A stretch of DNA of 64,000 bases from Pseudomonas chlororaphis subsp. piscium (GCF_003850345.1 NZ_CP027707.1:1364001-1428000); one strand, 5' to 3'; positions 51,785-62,478 are shown, counted from the first letter of the stretch. Notes: generated from the sequence alone by a model not told the origin. Program-made: numbers and translations.

Positions 51785-54432
51785 CAGCGTTTCACCAATC
51801 CAGTCAGGCCGCCCGCAATCAGGGCGGCGGTATCGGCCAGTGCCACCAGCGGATCCAGTCCGGCGGGCACGGCCATGTAACGAGGTTCCCAGTCAGGCTG
51901 GAATTTGTCTTTGAAACGGCGCAACCCTTGGAAGTTGTACAGCTGCTCACCCCGACGGAAAACCATCGATCCAAGGCGCTGGGTCAGTGGCGCGCCACGC
52001 CGGGGTTGCAGGCCCGACAACGGCACCATCCCCAGGCTGAAGCGGGCATACCCATGGTTTTTATAATGCTGGATCAGGCCGACCATCATGAATTCCATGG
52101 TCAGCTTGGGAGCCTCCGGGTGGGCGCGCATCAGGTCGAGGCTGGCCAGGTCATGGCTGTAGGTCTCGAGCAGGTTGGCGAAGGCCACCGGACGTCCTTC
52201 AAAACGGATGATCGCGATACGGAAATGCTTGAGGTAGTCCTCGCTGAAACGTCCCAGGGAGAAACCTTTCTCGCGGACATTCTTGCCGGTCAGCCAGGCG
52301 TCGGAAATGACTTTCAGCTCGTCCATCGGCGCGTGCCCGGCTTCATGGATTTCCAGGGCAAGGCCGTCCCGGGTGCCGCGGTTCCAGGTGTAGCGCAGGT
52401 CCTTCATCTCCTTGCCCTTGGCTTCGAGGTCAAAGCGATTCAGGTCAACCCGGGCTTCTTCGCCGAGCTTGATCGCAGTCAGGCCGATGTCCATGTAGTA
52501 CGGCAGGTTTTCCGCGCGCACCTGATAGAACACCGGACGCGCATGGTGGACGTCGCACAGGTCGCGGAACTGCCAGATCATCTCGGCCCGTTGCTGGGTC
52601 GGCCCGATCGGGTCGTACAGCGCCACCAGGCTGCGGCCGCGCCGCGCATACATGAGGAAGGCGTCGTCGTTGGGGTGGAACAGCAGGGCCTTGTCGCCGG
52701 TCAGGGACAGGCCGCCGTCGGGCTGGGAAGAGGCCATGAGGATCTTCGCCGCGCGGTCCAGCTCCTCGCCATTGGGCAGGTGAATCACCGGGCGCGCGGT
52801 GCGCAGCAGCCAGGTCAGGGACACCACCACCAGCAGTACCGCGGCCCCCAGCAGCGAGCGCAGGCCCCGAGGGGCGTCGGCGTCGAGGGTGAACTGCCAC
52901 CACAGCTGATGGCTGTAAGGCACGTCCTGATAGGCGAACAGCAGCAGCCAGATCGAGGCGCCCAGCACGCAGACGCTGGCCACCAGGTACAGCGGCGAGA
53001 ACGGCAGTTCGGTGAGGCGGCTCGGTCGGTAGAAGGAGCGCCGGAAGACCGCCAGCAGGCTGGCGGTCAGGGTCATCAGGCTGGCTTCTTCCCAGTCGAA
53101 GCCCTTGAGCAGCGAGAGCACGGCGCCGGCCAGCAGCAGGATGGTGGTGAGTATCCAGGCCGCGGATAGGCGCCGGCGCAGGCCCTGGGCCAGCAGCAGG
53201 CACAGCACCCCGATCAGGCTGGCGCCGAAGTGCGAGGCATCCACCAGGCGGTGCGGGATCAGAAAACCGATGTGTTGCAGGCGGGTGTCGATCTCCGGGG
53301 TCACGCCGGAAAACAGCAGCACCACGCCAGACAGGAACACCAGCACCGCGAGGATCGGTGCCGCCAGGCCCGAGGCCACCCGCAGCGATTGACGGGTCTG
53401 GAACAGGCGCTGGGCTTCATTGATCAGCAGCAGGACGCAGGCCACCAGCATCGGCAGGATCACGTAGATCAACCGGTACAGCAGCAGGGCGGCGGCCAGT
53501 GGCGCCGCGCCGAGTTTGTCGGCGAAGGCGGCCAGCAGAATGGCTTCGAACACCCCGACTCCACCGGGTACATGGCTGAGCACGCCGGCCGCCAGGGCCA
53601 GCAGGTAGACCAGCAGGAAAGCGCCGAAAGGCGGCGCTTCGGGCAGCAGCAGATAGAGCACTGTGGCTGCTGCTGCGACGTCGAGTGCGGTGATCAGCAG
53701 TTGCAGGAGCGTCAGGCGGCGTCCCGGCAGGCGCAGGGTGCGGCGCCCGGCCTTGACCAGCAGATTGTCCGGCAATGGCTGTTCGGGCAGGCGGCGCCGG
53801 TAGATACCGATGACCAGGATCGCGCAGAGCAGCAGTACGGCGCCGGCAATGCTGGCCAGCAGACCTTCGGACAGGCGCAGGGCGGCGGAGGCGGCGGGCA
53901 GGTTGCTCAGGGTCGCCAGGGCGGCAAGCGGTGGCAGGGCGCAGCCCAGGGACAGGCTGGCGAACAGCGTCATATGGGCGACGTCGCCGGCGCCCACACC
54001 ATGCCGGGCATACAGTCGGTAACGCACCGAGCCGCCGGAGAGCAGCGACAGGCCGATGGCGTTGCCGATGGCAAAAGCGGTGAAGCCACCCAGGGCCAGG
54101 GTACGTGGCGGCAGGTTCACCCCGGCGTAGCGGCTGGCGGACCATTCGTAGCCGAGCAGGATGACGAAGCCGACCACGGTTGCGGCCAGGGCACCGAGCA
54201 GGGCCGGTTTGGGCACGTCGAGGATCGAGTCATGCAGGGCATACAGATCCAGCTCGCTGAGCAGGTGACGACAGGCAATCAGGGCGATGCCGAACAGCAG
54301 CAGGGTCACGACCATGCCGATGGGCTGGCGGTATTTGCTCAACAGCTCCAGCCAGCGCAAGCGGGTGGCCGCAACCGGTGGGTTCGCTGCAACGGTATCG
54401 GTGTCTTGTGAATCAGACGAGTTGGCGCGCAT
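51784..54432 (-). CDS. mprF: Phosphatidylglycerol aminoacyltransferase MprF
   Basis: 882 aa. About 14 TM helices (flippase part, residues 30-520), then a DUF2156/GNAT-like cytosolic domain using aminoacyl-tRNA (YTWNRGTRDGLALEIHEAGH, WLTGKNVREKGFSLGRF). Modifies PG with Ala or Lys and lowers sensitivity to cationic peptides. ATG 54432 with GAGGTG upstream; the TTG at 54435 is only the open-frame end. Confidence 0.94.
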   Translation of the reverse strand: MRANSSDSQDTDTVAANPPVAATRLRWLELLSKYRQPIGMVVTLLLFGIALIACRHLLSELDLYALHDSILDVPKPALLGALAATVVGFVILLGYEWSASRYAGVNLPPRTLALGGFTAFAIGNAIGLSLLSGGSVRYRLYARHGVGAGDVAHMTLFASLSLGCALPPLAALATLSNLPAASAALRLSEGLLASIAGAVLLLCAILVIGIYRRRLPEQPLPDNLLVKAGRRTLRLPGRRLTLLQLLITALDVAAAATVLYLLLPEAPPFGAFLLVYLLALAAGVLSHVPGGVGVFEAILLAAFADKLGAAPLAAALLLYRLIYVILPMLVACVLLLINEAQRLFQTRQSLRVASGLAAPILAVLVFLSGVVLLFSGVTPEIDTRLQHIGFLIPHRLVDASHFGASLIGVLCLLLAQGLRRRLSAAWILTTILLLAGAVLSLLKGFDWEEASLMTLTASLLAVFRRSFYRPSRLTELPFSPLYLVASVCVLGASIWLLLFAYQDVPYSHQLWWQFTLDADAPRGLRSLLGAAVLLVVVSLTWLLRTARPVIHLPNGEELDRAAKILMASSQPDGGLSLTGDKALLFHPNDDAFLMYARRGRSLVALYDPIGPTQQRAEMIWQFRDLCDVHHARPVFYQVRAENLPYYMDIGLTAIKLGEEARVDLNRFDLEAKGKEMKDLRYTWNRGTRDGLALEIHEAGHAPMDELKVISDAWLTGKNVREKGFSLGRFSEDYLKHFRIAIIRFEGRPVAFANLLETYSHDLASLDLMRAHPEAPKLTMEFMMVGLIQHYKNHGYARFSLGMVPLSGLQPRRGAPLTQRLGSMVFRRGEQLYNFQGLRRFKDKFQPDWEPRYMAVPAGLDPLVALADTAALIAGGLTGLVKR

Positions 54433-54672
54433 CAATCACCTCGTGGATTGTGCGCGACAGGATGGGGGTATCCAGCCAAGTTACCAATCCCTGCAGAAAA
54501 AATAGTTTCAAATATTAACGCGTCTCACCATGGCCCTGCGAGCCCGGACGGCCAGCGTTTTCAAGCGACAGACTGCCAATGAGCATAGCGGGTTGGAAAG
54601 AGTGGGGGAGGTGACTGACGGTTCACGGGAGATTGCCAGGTCATTGTTGCGAAAAGATTTTTTCGACAGATA

Positions 54673-54706
54673 CAAAAAAGGCCACTCTTTCGAGTAGCCT
54701 TTTTTG
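54673..54706 (-). terminator. Terminator of tRNA-fMet copy 1
   Basis: AAAAAAGGC(C)ACTC / GAGTAGCCTTTTTT hairpin, duplicated at 54957-54990. Confidence 0.85.
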
Positions 54707-54711
54707 ATGTT

Positions 54712-54788
<77 letters not shown>

Positions 54789-54801
54789 TCTGTGTGGCGG
54801 C

Positions 54802-54829
54802 ATTCTACAGACGAACGCCGGAGTGTCAA
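54802..54829 (-). promoter_or_regulatory. Promoter of tRNA-fMet copy 1
   Basis: TTGACA (54829-54824), 16-bp spacer, TAGAAT (54807-54802) on the minus strand. Confidence 0.88.
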
Positions 54830-54956
54830 CCGTTAATGGTCCATTGAGTCAAATAAGTGTTGAATGACTCCCAGGGCGGGTTAAGTCCCGGAGCTGCAAA
54901 GGGTTTTGTTTTTTGCGCGACACTCGCGCAAGGCACGGCGATAAAACGGGTGCGCA

Positions 54957-54990
54957 CAAAAAAGGCCACTCTTTCGAGTAGCCTTTTTTG
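54957..54990 (-). terminator. Terminator of tRNA-fMet copy 2
   Basis: Same hairpin as at 54673-54706. Confidence 0.85.
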
Positions 54991-54995
54991 ATGTT

Positions 54996-55072
<77 letters not shown>

Positions 55073-55085
55073 TCTGTGTGGCGGC

Positions 55086-55113
55086 ATTCTACAGAGGATC
55101 GCCGGGCTGTCAA
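55086..55113 (-). promoter_or_regulatory. Promoter of tRNA-fMet copy 2
   Basis: TTGACA (55113-55108), 16-bp spacer, TAGAAT (55091-55086). Confidence 0.88.
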
Positions 55114-55289
55114 CCGATCAGGCGAAAAAAACTGTTCTCGTTCAATCGCTTAGCTTGAAAGGACAGCCCTTGAATCGGCCTCGGGGGCATGCCACACAAG
55201 GCTTTCAGCTCTATTGAGGGGCTTTGACCGATTGAGAAAATAAATTCATCTTCCGATTTTTCTGGTGGCAGGCAGGAGAAATCAAACTA

Positions 55290-55305
55290 CTGGTGCTATA
55301 TACAG
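55290..55305 (+). promoter_or_regulatory. LexA (SOS) box of dinB
   Basis: CTGGTGCTATATACAG fits CTG-N10-CAG with the TATATA core, 66 bases before the dinB ATG. Confidence 0.87.
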
Positions 55306-55371
55306 TTCTCGGTGAGATACTGTCGCCCTGTCTCACGATTGACCTCTTGCTTCCATGAACTCTGCCTTTAT

Positions 55372-56436
55372 ATGACGCAGCGCAAAATCATCCACATCGA
55401 CTGCGATTGCTTCTACGCCGCCATCGAAATGCGCGACGACCCGCAATTGGCCGGTAGGCCGATGGCGGTGGGTGGCTCGGCGGAGCGACGCGGGGTGATC
55501 GCCACTTGCAACTATGAAGCCCGCGCCTTTGGCGTGCGTTCGGCCATGTCTTCGCGGCATGCGCTGACGCTGTGCCCCGACTTGCTGATCGTCAAGCCGC
55601 GCATGGAGGCCTACCGGGAAGCGTCGAAAGAGATTCATGTGATCTTTCGCGACTACACCGACCTGATCGAGCCCTTGTCCCTGGATGAGGCCTATCTGGA
55701 CGTCTCCGACAGCCCCAACTTCGCCGGCAGCGCCACGCGCATCGCCCAGGATATTCGCCGCCGGGTCTCCAACCAGCTGCATATCACCGTGTCGGCCGGG
55801 GTGGCGCCGAACAAGTTCCTGGCCAAGATCGCCAGCGACTGGAAGAAGCCCAATGGCCTGTTCGTGATCACCCCGGACCAGGTCGAGGACTTCGTTTCGG
55901 CCTTGCCGGTGAACAAGCTGCATGGCGTGGGCAAGGTCACGGCCGACAAACTGGGACGCCTGGGTATCGTCAACTGCGAGGGGTTGCGCGACTGGAGCAA
56001 GCTGGCGCTGGTGCGCGAGTTCGGCAGTTTTGGCGAGCGCCTGTGGAACTTGGCCCGGGGCATCGATGAGCGGCCGGTGCAGAACGACAGCCGCCGGCAG
56101 TCCATCAGTGTGGAAAACACCTACGACGTCGATCTGCCCGATCTGCAGAGCTGCCTGGATAAACTCCCGGAGCTGATGCAGACCCTGGCCGGGCGGATCG
56201 AACGAATCGACAGCAGTTATCGTCCGGGCAAGCCCTTCGTCAAAGTGAAGTTTCACGATTTCACCCAGACCACGCTCGAACAGGCGGGGGCAGGGCGGGA
56301 CCTGGAGAGTTACCGGCAGCTTTTGACCCAGGCGTTCAAGCGCGGGGACAGGCCGGTGCGGCTATTGGGGATTGGTGTGCGTTTGCAGGATATGCGTGGC
56401 GGGCATGAACAGCTGGAGTTGTTCAGCCGTTCCTGA
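55372..56436 (+). CDS. dinB: DNA polymerase IV
   Basis: 354 aa, Y-family translesion polymerase. IHIDCDCFYAAIE (8-20) and SLDEAYLDVS (about 103) hold the catalytic Asp and Glu; little-finger domain and C-terminal beta-clamp-like HEQLELF. ATG 55372 by family start. SOS-controlled. Confidence 0.97.
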   Translation: MTQRKIIHIDCDCFYAAIEMRDDPQLAGRPMAVGGSAERRGVIATCNYEARAFGVRSAMSSRHALTLCPDLLIVKPRMEAYREASKEIHVIFRDYTDLIEPLSLDEAYLDVSDSPNFAGSATRIAQDIRRRVSNQLHITVSAGVAPNKFLAKIASDWKKPNGLFVITPDQVEDFVSALPVNKLHGVGKVTADKLGRLGIVNCEGLRDWSKLALVREFGSFGERLWNLARGIDERPVQNDSRRQSISVENTYDVDLPDLQSCLDKLPELMQTLAGRIERIDSSYRPGKPFVKVKFHDFTQTTLEQAGAGRDLESYRQLLTQAFKRGDRPVRLLGIGVRLQDMRGGHEQLELFSRS

Positions 56437-56440
56437 AAAA

Positions 56441-56487
56441 GCATCGCGATCCAGCCCACTCCTGCAGTGCAGGCTGGCTCGCGATGG
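56441..56487. repeat. REP-like inverted repeat between dinB and the lipoprotein gene
   Basis: GCATCGCGATCCAGCC (56441-56456) and GGCTGGCTCGCGATGG (56472-56487) form a near-perfect stem; lies between convergent genes and may end both transcripts. Confidence 0.75.
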
Positions 56488-56495
56488 CTTGCAGA

Positions 56496-57449
56496 TCAAT
56501 TGGCGCCGGGATCGGCGACCAGGCGGCCGGCGTTCTTGGTCAGCGACTTGAGAAATTCGCTTTGCAGCTCCGGATCGTTGCGGGTCAGCTCGATCAGGCT
56601 CTGTTCCAGTTCGCTGGCTTCTTCTTCCAGACCCAGTTCGGAGAGACGCTTGACCCGGTGCACCCACTGGCTCACTTCGTCATCCTCGAGGTCGTCGTAG
56701 ATCAGGTTGTGCGCTTCCAGCAGCTTACCGCGCAGGGTGTTGCTGATGGCCAGCGACGAGTCGGAATGCACGTCGTCCTGGGCATCCGCGACGCTGATCT
56801 GCAGCTTGCCGATGTGGTTCAGGTCCTGCTCGGAAAACGGGCTGTCCAACAGGTTCAGGCGCAGTATGCCGTTGCGGTCGGTGCTCAGCTCATGGGTTTC
56901 CTTGCCGGCCTTGACCTGCACCGGGCGTTCGCTCCAGGGCAGGCTCGAATACTCCACGCGCTTGTCGCGCTGGACTTCATCGATCCCCGCCAGGTTCTGT
57001 TGCGCCCGACCATGGGACTGCACGTTCATGAACGGGTTGAGCCCGGCCACGCCGTAGCTGATCCAGTCCTTGGTGACGCTGTCCGGCAGGTTGCCCAGGG
57101 CAAACACATTGACCACGTTGGCGCCGATACCGGCGACCACGGCTACCGCGCCCAGCGGGATCTCGTAGATCTCCCGCCAGGGTTGATAGGGCGTGTAGCG
57201 ATCGTAGCGACGCGTGACTTCGAACTCGGTGACTTCGAAGGTCTTCTGCTCGTGGATGCGTACCCGGCGTTGCGGCAGCTCAAGCACCTTAGGCTCACCG
57301 ACATCGATCTGCAGGCTGTGGTCGAGCAATTTGCGCTCGACGCGTTCCTCGTGCTCGCTGCGTTGCGACATTTGGTTGGCACAGCCGCTGAGCAACAGGG
57401 CGCCGCACAAGGCGGCGCCACCGAGGCTTAAGGTGTTTCGCTTGAACAT
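56496..57449 (-). CDS. Lipoprotein of unknown function
   Basis: 317 aa. Lipobox LLLSGC at Cys23. One hydrophobic stretch near 97-117 (IPLGAVAVVAGIGANVVNVF), acidic helical C-terminus. No known domain. Upstream (minus strand) is proS, 17 bases away. Confidence 0.7.
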   Translation of the reverse strand: MFKRNTLSLGGAALCGALLLSGCANQMSQRSEHEERVERKLLDHSLQIDVGEPKVLELPQRRVRIHEQKTFEVTEFEVTRRYDRYTPYQPWREIYEIPLGAVAVVAGIGANVVNVFALGNLPDSVTKDWISYGVAGLNPFMNVQSHGRAQQNLAGIDEVQRDKRVEYSSLPWSERPVQVKAGKETHELSTDRNGILRLNLLDSPFSEQDLNHIGKLQISVADAQDDVHSDSSLAISNTLRGKLLEAHNLIYDDLEDDEVSQWVHRVKRLSELGLEEEASELEQSLIELTRNDPELQSEFLKSLTKNAGRLVADPGAN

Positions 57450-57466
57450 GACTTCTCTATCTGGTT

Positions 57467-59182
57467 TCAGCGACGGATACGGGCTTGGAGGAAGGACAGC
57501 ACGTCCGCCACTGGCAGCGCTTGCGCCTCGGCTTCGGTACGGCTCTTGTATTCCAGGTTGCCTTCGGCGAGGCCGCGGTCGCTGACCACGATCCGGTGTG
57601 GAATGCCGATCAGCTCCATGTCCGCGAACTTGATGCCCGGGCTGGTCTTCTTGTCGCGGTCGTCCAGCAGCACTTCGAAGCCGGCGGCGGTGAGTTCCGC
57701 GTACAGCTTGTCGGTGGCTTCGCGAACCTGCTCGGTTTCATAGCGCAGCGGTACCAGAGCGATCTGGAACGGGGCCAGGGTGTCGCTCCAGATGATGCCG
57801 TTCTCGTCGTTGTTCTGCTCGATGGCCGCAGCCACCACGCGGGACACGCCGATGCCGTAGCAGCCCATTTCCAGGGTGACCGGCTTGCCGTTCTCGCCCA
57901 GCACTTCGCACTTCATCGCCTTGCTGTACTTGTTGCCCAGCTGGAAGATGTGCCCGACTTCGATGCCGCGCTTGATTTCCAGGGTGCCCTTGCCGTCCGG
58001 GCTCGGGTCGCCGGAGACGACGTTGCGCAGGTCGGCCACGGTAGGGACCGGCATGTCGCGTTCCCAGTTGAAGCCGAAATAGTGCTTGTCGTCGACGTTC
58101 GCGCCGATACCGAAGTCGCTCATCAGGGCCACCGAACGGTCGACGATGATGGGCAGCGGCAGGTTCAGCGGGCCCAGGGAGCCGGCGCCGGCGCCGATGG
58201 CGTCACGCAGCTCGGCTTCCGAAGCCATGACCAGCGGGCTGGCGACGCCAGGCTGGTTGGCGGCCTTGATTTCGTTCAACTCGTGGTCGCCACGGATGAT
58301 CAGGGCGATCAGCTTGCCGGCTTCCTCGGCGTGCACCACCAGGGTCTTGACGGTCTTTTCGATCGGCAGGTTGTAGCCTTCCACCAGCTGCGCGATGGTT
58401 TTCGCGTCAGGGGTGTCGACCAGGCGCAGTTCTTCGCTCGGCGCCGGACGCGAGGTTTCCCGTGGCACGGCTTCGGCTTTCTCGATGTTCGCCGCGTAGT
58501 CGGAGCCGTTGCTGAAAACGATGTCGTCTTCGCCGGACTCGGCCAGTACGTGGAATTCGTGGGAGCCGGCGCCGCCGATGGAGCCGTTGTCCGCTTCGAC
58601 CGGACGGAATTTCAGGCCCAGGCGGGTGAACACGTTGCAGTAGGCCTGGTGCATGCGGTCATAGGTGACCTGCAGCGATGCCTGGTCGGCGTGGAAGGAA
58701 TAGGCATCCTTCATGATGAACTCGCGACCGCGCATCAAGCCGAAGCGTGGACGGATTTCATCGCGGAATTTGGTCTGGATCTGGTACAGGTTGATCGGCA
58801 GCTGCTTGTAGCTGCTCAGCTCGTTGCGGGCCAGATCGGTGATCACTTCTTCGTGGGTCGGGCCGGCGCAGAAGTCGCGACCATGGCGATCCTTGAAGCG
58901 CAGCAGTTCAGGGCCGTACTCCTCCCAGCGACCGGATTCCTGCCACAGTTCAGCCGGTTGCGTGCTCGGCATCAACACTTCAAGCGAGCCGGCGGCGTTC
59001 ATTTCTTCACGAACGATGGCTTCGACCTTGCGCATCACCCGCAGGCCCATCGGGAGCCAGGTGTACAGGCCCGAGGCCAGTTTGCGGATCATGCCGGCGC
59101 GCAGCATCAGCTGATGGCTGATCACGACCGCATCGGAAGGCGTTTCTTTCTGTGTGGCGAGCAAAAATTGACTGGTGCGCAT
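57467..59182 (-). CDS. proS: Prolyl-tRNA synthetase
   Basis: 571 aa, bacterial-type class II enzyme with the INS editing domain (about 225-400). Motif 2 [15 protein letters not shown] and motif 3 GCYGIGVSR are seen. ATG 59182 ([18 protein letters not shown]). Confidence 0.98.
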   Translation of the reverse strand: MRTSQFLLATQKETPSDAVVISHQLMLRAGMIRKLASGLYTWLPMGLRVMRKVEAIVREEMNAAGSLEVLMPSTQPAELWQESGRWEEYGPELLRFKDRHGRDFCAGPTHEEVITDLARNELSSYKQLPINLYQIQTKFRDEIRPRFGLMRGREFIMKDAYSFHADQASLQVTYDRMHQAYCNVFTRLGLKFRPVEADNGSIGGAGSHEFHVLAESGEDDIVFSNGSDYAANIEKAEAVPRETSRPAPSEELRLVDTPDAKTIAQLVEGYNLPIEKTVKTLVVHAEEAGKLIALIIRGDHELNEIKAANQPGVASPLVMASEAELRDAIGAGAGSLGPLNLPLPIIVDRSVALMSDFGIGANVDDKHYFGFNWERDMPVPTVADLRNVVSGDPSPDGKGTLEIKRGIEVGHIFQLGNKYSKAMKCEVLGENGKPVTLEMGCYGIGVSRVVAAAIEQNNDENGIIWSDTLAPFQIALVPLRYETEQVREATDKLYAELTAAGFEVLLDDRDKKTSPGIKFADMELIGIPHRIVVSDRGLAEGNLEYKSRTEAEAQALPVADVLSFLQARIRR

Positions 59183-59311
59183 GGTAGGCCGTTGTCGGTT
59201 GCTGAAGACTAGAAGTGACGAAGCATTGTACGGGCGAGAACCCTTGGCGTACAGGATTGCGGCCGGGGGAGGTCGGGGCGCCGGATGAGTGCCGGTGCGC
59301 CCCGGGGTTTC

Positions 59312-60889
59312 CTAGGGTTCTTCGCTGACCGCAGTAGTGGGTGGAGTGGCCGGCGGTGCGGCTTCGGGTGTTTCCGGCGGTTCGGCGCGGCGGCTTTCCT
59401 GGAACCAGTGCAGGGCGATCAGGATCAGGGTCGGCACACCGAGCAGGGCGGTAATCAGGAAGAAGTCGTGATAGCCGAACTTCTCCACCATGACTCCCGA
59501 ATAACCGCCGATCAGGCGCGGCAACAGCAGCATGATCGAGCTGAGCAGGGCGTACTGGGTCGCCGAGAACTTCAGGTTGGTCAGGCTCGACAGGTAGGCG
59601 ACGAAGGCCGAGGTGGCCAGCCCCGAGCTGAAGTTGTCCAGGGAAATGGTCACCACCAGCATCTGCAGGTTGGGGCCCATGTCGGCCAGCATCAGGAACA
59701 GCAGGTTGGTGGCGGCCGAGGCGGCGCCGCCGATGAACAGGATCGGCAGGATGCCGAAGCGCACGATCAGCAGGCCGCCCATGCCGGCGCCGACCAGGGT
59801 CATGATCAGGCCGAAAATCTTGCTGACGCTGGCGATCTGGTCCTTGGTGAAGCCCTGGTCGATGTAGAACACGTTGGCCATCACGCCCATCACCGTGTCC
59901 GACATCCGGTAGGTGGCGATCAGGCCCAGCAGCAGCAGGGCTTGCCAGCGATAGCGCAGGATGAAGTCGTTGACAGGCGTCAGCACCGGAGCCAGGCCGC
60001 GGCGGCCCATGGCTGACAGGCACAGCGATGTCAGGATGATGTAGAGAATGGCGCGCAGGAAGGCCCGGTCTTCCAGCAACAGGTCCAGCAGGCTGGCGCC
60101 TTCGAACAGCACGCTGGCGAAGTCGGTGTTGTACAGCTGGGTGAACATCGCCGGCACGGACACCAGCAGCACGATCAGCACGAACACCGACACCAGCTGG
60201 TGCAGGAAACTGTAGCGCCCGGCCGACAACTGGGTACGCAGTGGCACGGGCGGTTCGCGCATGAACAGTGTGGTCAGCAGGGCTGGAATCATCAGTACGC
60301 CGAACAGCACGTAGGTGCCGGTCCAGGCCGAGTGTTTGTAGCTGAAACCGGTGGAGCCGAAACCTTCGGCGAAGAACAGGGCGCCAGCGGTGGCCAGCAG
60401 GGCGGCGACGCGGTAGCCGGACATATAGGCGGCGGCCAGGGCAGCCTGGCGGTTGTCTTCGGCGATTTCCAGGCGGTAGGCGTCCACCGCGATGTCCTGG
60501 GTGGCCGAGGCGAAGGCGACGATAACGGCAATGGCGATCAGCCAGGACAGGTGTTTTTGCGGATCGCAGAACCCCATGCCGATCAGCCCGAGCAGCACCA
60601 GCGATTGCGACAGGACCAGCCAGGAGCGGCGGCGCCCGAGCTTGCCCAGCAGGGGCAGGCGCCATTGGTCGAGCAAGGGCGACCAGACCCATTTGAAGGC
60701 GTAGGCCAGGCCGATCAGGCTGGCGTAGCCAATGGTCTCGCGGGCCACACCGGCTTCGCGCAACCAGACTGAAAGTGTCGAAAACACCAGCATGTAGGGC
60801 AGGCCGGCGGCGAAACCAAGCAGCAACAGCACGAGCGTCGAGGGGCTGGCATAGGCGGCGAGCGCGGCGCGCCAGGTTTTACGGGGCAT
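59312..60889 (-). CDS. AmpG-like muropeptide permease (MFS)
   Basis: 525 aa, about 14 TM helices. SPSTLVLLLLGFAAGLPYML at the N-terminus, KWVWSPLLDQ and FASATQDIAVDAYRLE are AmpG signatures. AmpG imports GlcNAc-anhydroMurNAc peptides and feeds AmpR signalling. Pseudomonas has two (AmpG, AmpP); this one is not resolved by sequence alone. Confidence 0.82.
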   Translation of the reverse strand: MPRKTWRAALAAYASPSTLVLLLLGFAAGLPYMLVFSTLSVWLREAGVARETIGYASLIGLAYAFKWVWSPLLDQWRLPLLGKLGRRRSWLVLSQSLVLLGLIGMGFCDPQKHLSWLIAIAVIVAFASATQDIAVDAYRLEIAEDNRQAALAAAYMSGYRVAALLATAGALFFAEGFGSTGFSYKHSAWTGTYVLFGVLMIPALLTTLFMREPPVPLRTQLSAGRYSFLHQLVSVFVLIVLLVSVPAMFTQLYNTDFASVLFEGASLLDLLLEDRAFLRAILYIILTSLCLSAMGRRGLAPVLTPVNDFILRYRWQALLLLGLIATYRMSDTVMGVMANVFYIDQGFTKDQIASVSKIFGLIMTLVGAGMGGLLIVRFGILPILFIGGAASAATNLLFLMLADMGPNLQMLVVTISLDNFSSGLATSAFVAYLSSLTNLKFSATQYALLSSIMLLLPRLIGGYSGVMVEKFGYHDFFLITALLGVPTLILIALHWFQESRRAEPPETPEAAPPATPPTTAVSEEP

Positions 60890-60933
60890 GGGCTGGAGTC
60901 TGCCTCAAGAATTACGGAAACAAAGCGCGCACT

Positions 60934-61332
60934 CTAACCGCTGTGCTCTACCGGGCGCCAGCCATGGCGCTGAATATCCACACGATTGTTCAGGATCGAG
61001 ACACCTTCCATACGCAGTCGCGCGCGCTGTTCGTCGCCCGATGCGCTGCCCACGGGCAGGCTGATACGCCCGCCCGCGCCCAGTACGCGGTGCCAGGGCA
61101 GGCTGGTGTCGGTGGGCAGCTGGCTGAGGGTCCGCCCAACCCAGCGCGCGGCGCGACCCAGGCCTGCCATTTCCGCCAGTTGCCCATAGCTGACCACCTT
61201 GCCTTCCGGGACCTGGGCAAGGGTCAGGTAGAGCGCCGTGCGTCGGATTTCGGCGGGGCTTTGACCGGTGTCGGGCGGTTCGATCACGTTCGGGGGTTCC
61301 TGATGCAGGCCTGTAAACCGTCTGTAGGACAA
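60934..61332 (-). CDS. Alkyltransferase-like protein (ATL)
   Basis: 132 aa, MGMT C-terminal fold (VVSYGQLAEMAGLGRAARWV), but the PCHR active site reads PWHR (residues 78-81): Trp replaces the acceptor Cys. Such proteins bind O6-alkylguanine and hand it to nucleotide excision repair without transferring the alkyl group. Confidence 0.88.
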   Translation of the reverse strand: MSYRRFTGLHQEPPNVIEPPDTGQSPAEIRRTALYLTLAQVPEGKVVSYGQLAEMAGLGRAARWVGRTLSQLPTDTSLPWHRVLGAGGRISLPVGSASGDEQRARLRMEGVSILNNRVDIQRHGWRPVEHSG

Positions 61333-61452
61333 AGGGTTTATTAACCGTTGAGGATTGAACTCACTATAGATAGTCGAGTCAGTCCCTACCTGAGGTTTTA
61401 TTCATGTGGATAATGCCGGTTTTTTTCGCAAACTCGAGTCCTGTATCTGTTT

Positions 61453-62460
61453 ATGTTGTCCAGAGCCCTGTTGTGCCTTGCCGTTTTCAGTGCCTCCACG
61501 CCTTTGCTCGCCGATACCGTCTGGTTGAAGAACGGTGACCGTCTGAGCGGCAAGATCAAAGTCTTCGATGGCGGCAAATTACTGATCCAGACCGAGTATG
61601 CCGGGGCCATCCCGATCGACTGGAAGCAGGTCAAGACGCTGGAGAGCGATCAGGAGCTGCTGGTCAAGCAGGATGCCTACACCGGCGAGAAGGCCAAATC
61701 CCTGCAGGCGGCGGAAGATGGCAAGGTCACCCTGGCCAACGGCGAGACGCCGAAGACCGTCGAGCTGGCGAGCATCCAGCAGATCATGAAGCCCAAGCCG
61801 GTGGTCGAGGATCTGGTGTGGAAGGGCAATGTCGACATGGCGCTGGATTATCAGCGGGCGGAAAAGGATACCGACGACTACGACATCGACTTCAAGACCT
61901 CGGCGCGCCACGGCAAATGGCGGCACACGGCGGAGGGCGAGTACAACCGCGAATTCCAGAACGATGTGGTCACCACCGACAACTGGCGCGCCGAATACGC
62001 GCTGGACCGCTTCCTCACCGATAAGTGGTTCTGGCAGGGGCGGCTGAATTACAAGCGTGACAAGGTCGAGGAGCTGGCGCGCCAGCGCGTGGTGGGTACC
62101 GGTCCGGGCTACCAGTTCTGGGATGACGAATTGGGTGCGTTCTCCCTGGGTTCGCTGCTCAACCGCACGGACTACGAGTACAAGGACGGCGGCAAGGACA
62201 ACTTCTATTCCCTGGCCATGAAGTGGGACTACAACCGTTACCTGATTGGCAAGCGGGTCGAGCTGTTTACCAATGGCGAGGTGGGCAGGCCACTGTCCAA
62301 TATTGCCGATTACGCCCTGGATGCCGAGATCGGCCTGCGCTACAAGGTCACGGAATGGGCGTCGCTCAACCTCAAGGCCGAACGGGACATCATCAGCGGC
62401 ACCAAGGACAGCGACCTCAACAAGACCCGTTATACCGCGGGGTTTGGCGTGGCTTGGTAA
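61453..62460 (+). CDS. DUF481 outer-membrane-like protein
   Basis: 335 aa, signal peptide (1-20, cleavage after LLA). N-terminal 90 residues resemble a beta-rich domain (DTVWLKNGDRLSGKIKVFDG); from about 110 DUF481 barrel strands end in aromatic FGVAW, typical for outer-membrane insertion. Role unknown. Confidence 0.82.
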   Translation: MLSRALLCLAVFSASTPLLADTVWLKNGDRLSGKIKVFDGGKLLIQTEYAGAIPIDWKQVKTLESDQELLVKQDAYTGEKAKSLQAAEDGKVTLANGETPKTVELASIQQIMKPKPVVEDLVWKGNVDMALDYQRAEKDTDDYDIDFKTSARHGKWRHTAEGEYNREFQNDVVTTDNWRAEYALDRFLTDKWFWQGRLNYKRDKVEELARQRVVGTGPGYQFWDDELGAFSLGSLLNRTDYEYKDGGKDNFYSLAMKWDYNRYLIGKRVELFTNGEVGRPLSNIADYALDAEIGLRYKVTEWASLNLKAERDIISGTKDSDLNKTRYTAGFGVAW

Positions 62461-62478
62461 GCTCGCAGGCCTGGAAAT

